The notes beneath the pieces are model-generated. The model was given only the letters and a program-made list of their open reading frames with translations. It was not told where the DNA came from and made no database searches. Of a DNA stretch of 6,057 bases, positions 4,853 through 6,057 are shown one piece after another. The stretch covers positions 1-6,057 of the forward strand of contig PMBA01000134.1 in NCBI GenBank assembly GCA_003152795.1, in the 5' to 3' direction. This stretch comes from Acidobacteriaceae bacterium. Its GTDB lineage: Bacteria; Acidobacteriota; Terriglobia; Terriglobales; Acidobacteriaceae. Each line of letters opens with the position of its first letter. Position 1 is the first letter of the stretch. Position numbers and translations under genes: made by a program.

Positions 4853-5499
4853 TCAGCATCGCGGGCTCTTGACGTACGAGGTGGAACGGGCGCTGTCCTG
4901 CGTTAGCGCTGCGCGTTTTGCGAGTCGTTGACTCAGTGCCTTGTGGCAAGTGGAGATCGTTGCAATATCGCCGCGCCTCTGGTCACTGGCTCGGGTTCGC
5001 TTGAGGAACGAATCGCAGTCGACTCCCGGCTCAGTGGGAGCGAGCGATGGGCTTCTATACGAGCCGCCGGGATGATCCTTGCAATAGGCCTGAACCCGCA
5101 TGTTGTGCAGGAAGTTGTAGATGTTGGCAGCGCCTTTGAGATCCTCGCCGTGGGAGCCGTGTAGGTTGTCGACAGTCACCTCGGTAAAGTAGGGGTCCAC
5201 GGAAGTCCGATCTGGGTCGCCTTTTCTCCGCGCACGGCGAGTACTACCTCACGATGTGGGTCGCTGGCTCGTATCTCCAGACCCGCCCGGTCGTGCTGTC
5301 GTAGAGAAAAAGCTCGTCATATGCCTCGATTGACCCACTCGTTGAAATTCCTGGTGCCTTGATGGCTACGGGAGTTCGTGTACGCGCTATCGTCCTCTTT
5401 CCGGACCTTGGTTGGTAGAGCAAAAGCAAGAGCAACGGCAAAAGCTTCGACGAGAGCGAAATGGCGCGCTCTTCGGAGCGGACGGCGTAGTACGCTCAA
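4853..5499 (-). pseudogene. Possible decayed coding region, frameshifted
   Basis: No single minus-strand frame is open throughout, but three frames take turns looking protein-like. The first (5244 to about 5350) reads SIEAYDELFLYDSTTGRVWRYEPAT. The second (5176 to about 5250) reads EVVLAVRGEKATQIGLPW. The third (4853-5200) reads DPYFTEVTVDNLHG and then KGAANIYNFLHNMRVQ. Joined by two frameshifts they would make one continuous minus-strand product of roughly 150 or more residues. I do not recognise the family. The alternative is chance open frames in GC-rich DNA, and I rate both as live. Confidence 0.25.
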
Positions 5500-5545
5500 A
5501 AAGTGCTTGACAGCGCCGGCATTGTCAGAGACGCGATGTCGCGGA

Positions 5546-5560
5546 TTGACCGGCGGTCAA
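5546..5560. repeat. Hairpin TTGACC-GGC-GGTCAA
   Basis: A perfect 6-bp inverted repeat with a 3-base loop, followed on the plus strand by AAAC and preceded on the minus strand by TTTT. It could be a weak terminator for a minus-strand gene to its right, or a remnant of a mobile element end. Confidence 0.45.
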
Positions 5561-5575
5561 AACGCGAGAACGCCT

Positions 5576-5591
5576 GGTAACAGAAGTTACC
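5576..5591. repeat. Hairpin GGTAAC-AGAA-GTTACC
   Basis: A perfect 6-bp stem with a stable-type 4-base loop, 15 bases from the preceding hairpin. No function can be assigned. Confidence 0.45.
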
Positions 5592-5620
5592 GCCCTCCTC
5601 CCTTCGTGATGCAAAAGAAG

Positions 5621-5642
5621 AGCCGCCCCAGTCCGAGCGGCT
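5621..5642 (-). terminator. Intrinsic terminator of the beta-propeller gene
   Basis: AGCCGC (5621-5626) pairs with GCGGCT (5637-5642) over a 10-base loop. On the minus strand the stem is followed by CTTCTTTTG, a T-rich tract. It lies about 130 bases beyond the stop codon of the minus-strand beta-propeller gene and is oriented to end that transcript. Confidence 0.55.
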
Positions 5643-5773
5643 TTGCCGTGGTTCCGCTTTGCTGCAAACTTCAAGCGCAGGTTGGCGACGTTCGTCACGA
5701 ACTACTGGGGAAGGCCACACATCGCAGCGCGCACTCCGAGTGGGCCACCGGTGCTCGGCTCAGAAAACAAACA

Positions 5774-6057
5774 TCAATTGACGGGCATCTTGATAACCGT
5801 GTTGCCGCTGAAGTTCGTCACCCAAATGTTGGCTCCATCGAAGAGCACGCCTGACCCACCGGCCCCAAGGGTGTAGGTACCCACCACCGCGCCGCTGCTG
5901 GCCAACAGCTTGGTGACGCTGCTGCTCGTTTGGTTCGCCACCCAAATGTTGGTTCCATCGAAAGCCACTCCGTACGGATTCGTCCCAACGGAGTACGTAC
6001 CCACCACCGCGCCGGTGCTGGCCAACAACCCGGTCACGGTGCCGTCGCCATAGTTAG
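5774..6057 (-). CDS. Beta-propeller repeat protein, C-terminal part (YncE/NHL/Vgb-like, runs off right edge)
   Basis: About 94 C-terminal residues are present, ending at TGA (5774-5776); the frame is open to the right edge, so the true start is outside. The sequence consists of 40-residue blades: TVTGLLASTGAVVGTYSVG then NPYGVAFDGTNIWVAN, followed by SVTKLLASSGAVVGTYTLG then GSGVLFDGANIWVTN, and a closing SGNTVIKMPVN. The pattern PxGVAFDGxNIWVAN plus TVTKL is typical of beta-propellers of the YncE, NHL and virginiamycin-B-lyase-like kind, which are often exported or cell-surface proteins in bacteria with large secretomes. No catalytic residue can be judged from this part. The gene is followed by a minus-strand terminator at 5621-5642. 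The fold call is firm; the function is unknown. Confidence 0.85.
   Translation of the reverse strand, partial: NYGDGTVTGLLASTGAVVGTYSVGTNPYGVAFDGTNIWVANQTSSSVTKLLASSGAVVGTYTLGAGGSGVLFDGANIWVTNFSGNTVIKMPVN
5813..6027. repeat. 120-bp in-frame tandem repeat in the beta-propeller gene
   Basis: Two DNA blocks recur exactly 120 bases apart: 5813-5842 versus 5933-5962 (28 of 30 identical) and 5877-5907 versus 5997-6027 (30 of 31 identical). Between them the sequence differs more. The period equals one 40-residue blade, so this reflects recent blade duplication or recombination between blades. Confidence 0.85.

Larger units (their letters stand above)
4715..5773. other. About 1.06 kb without a convincing intact gene
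   Basis: No frame here gives a protein I recognise with a good ribosome site. The stretch contains short direct repeats (4823-4841), a perfect 12-base palindrome AGCAGCGCTGCT (4800-4811), protein-like segments broken over three minus-strand frames (4853-5499), hairpins at 5546-5560 and 5576-5591, and a minus-strand terminator (5621-5642). It begins directly at the truncated tRNA-Arg and ends at the beta-propeller stop codon. Its low coding density fits the decayed edge of an integrated element. Confidence 0.5.

Noticed and set aside
5378..5854. 158-residue plus-strand frame
   Set aside because: It is basic and low-complexity, crosses the minus-strand terminator and the beta-propeller 3' end, and has no ribosome site or recognisable domain.
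1..6057. CRISPR array or multi-gene defence island
   Set aside because: No regularly spaced repeats with variable spacers were seen, and apart from vapBC no defence-type domain is recognisable.

Overview
The window looks like chromosomal DNA from a Gram-negative bacterium of moderately high GC content. The evidence is an outer-membrane beta-barrel protein ending in phenylalanine, a Sec and a Tat signal peptide, and AGGAG-type ribosome binding sites. The protein style and the GAGACG...CGTCTC palindromes fit an Acidobacteriota genome best, but this placement is inference and no phylogenetic marker is present.

Layout. A minus-strand Tat-exported amidase enters from the left edge (1-356) and is followed by an intact tRNA-Gly(CCC) (503-577). 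Next comes a 47-residue one-helix membrane protein on the minus strand (615-758). The largest gene (1031-3256) encodes a patatin phospholipase fused to a POTRA domain and an Omp85-type barrel, the architecture of type Vd autotransporters such as PlpD. An 82-residue coiled-coil-plus-globular protein of unknown function follows (3407-3655). After it lie a nested palindromic repeat element (3670-3746) and a stump of an alpha/beta hydrolase (about 3761-3856).

The best-defined small system is a VapBC-type toxin-antitoxin pair: an RHH antitoxin (4013-4255) overlapping a PIN-domain toxin (4245-4664). Its promoter carries two tandem CACGTA-type palindromes suited to autoregulation. The toxin stop codon lies 3 bases from the 3' end of a truncated, opposite-strand tRNA-Arg(ACG) (4668-4714). 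The fragment covers only the anticodon loop to CCA, the usual footprint of a tyrosine-recombinase attachment site, so this is a probable boundary of an integrated element.

From 4715 to 5773 there is no convincing intact gene. The stretch holds a pair of CACTACA direct repeats, several perfect hairpins, protein-like segments split over three minus-strand frames (possible decayed gene) and a minus-strand terminator. At the right edge the C-terminus of a beta-propeller protein with exact 120-bp (40-residue) repeats enters on the minus strand (5774-6057).

Apart from vapB-vapC, the genes look like independent transcription units. I do not see a clearly new multi-gene system. The most useful leads are the tRNA-Arg att-like fragment beside vapBC, the tandem operator, the two small uncharacterised proteins and the palindrome element.
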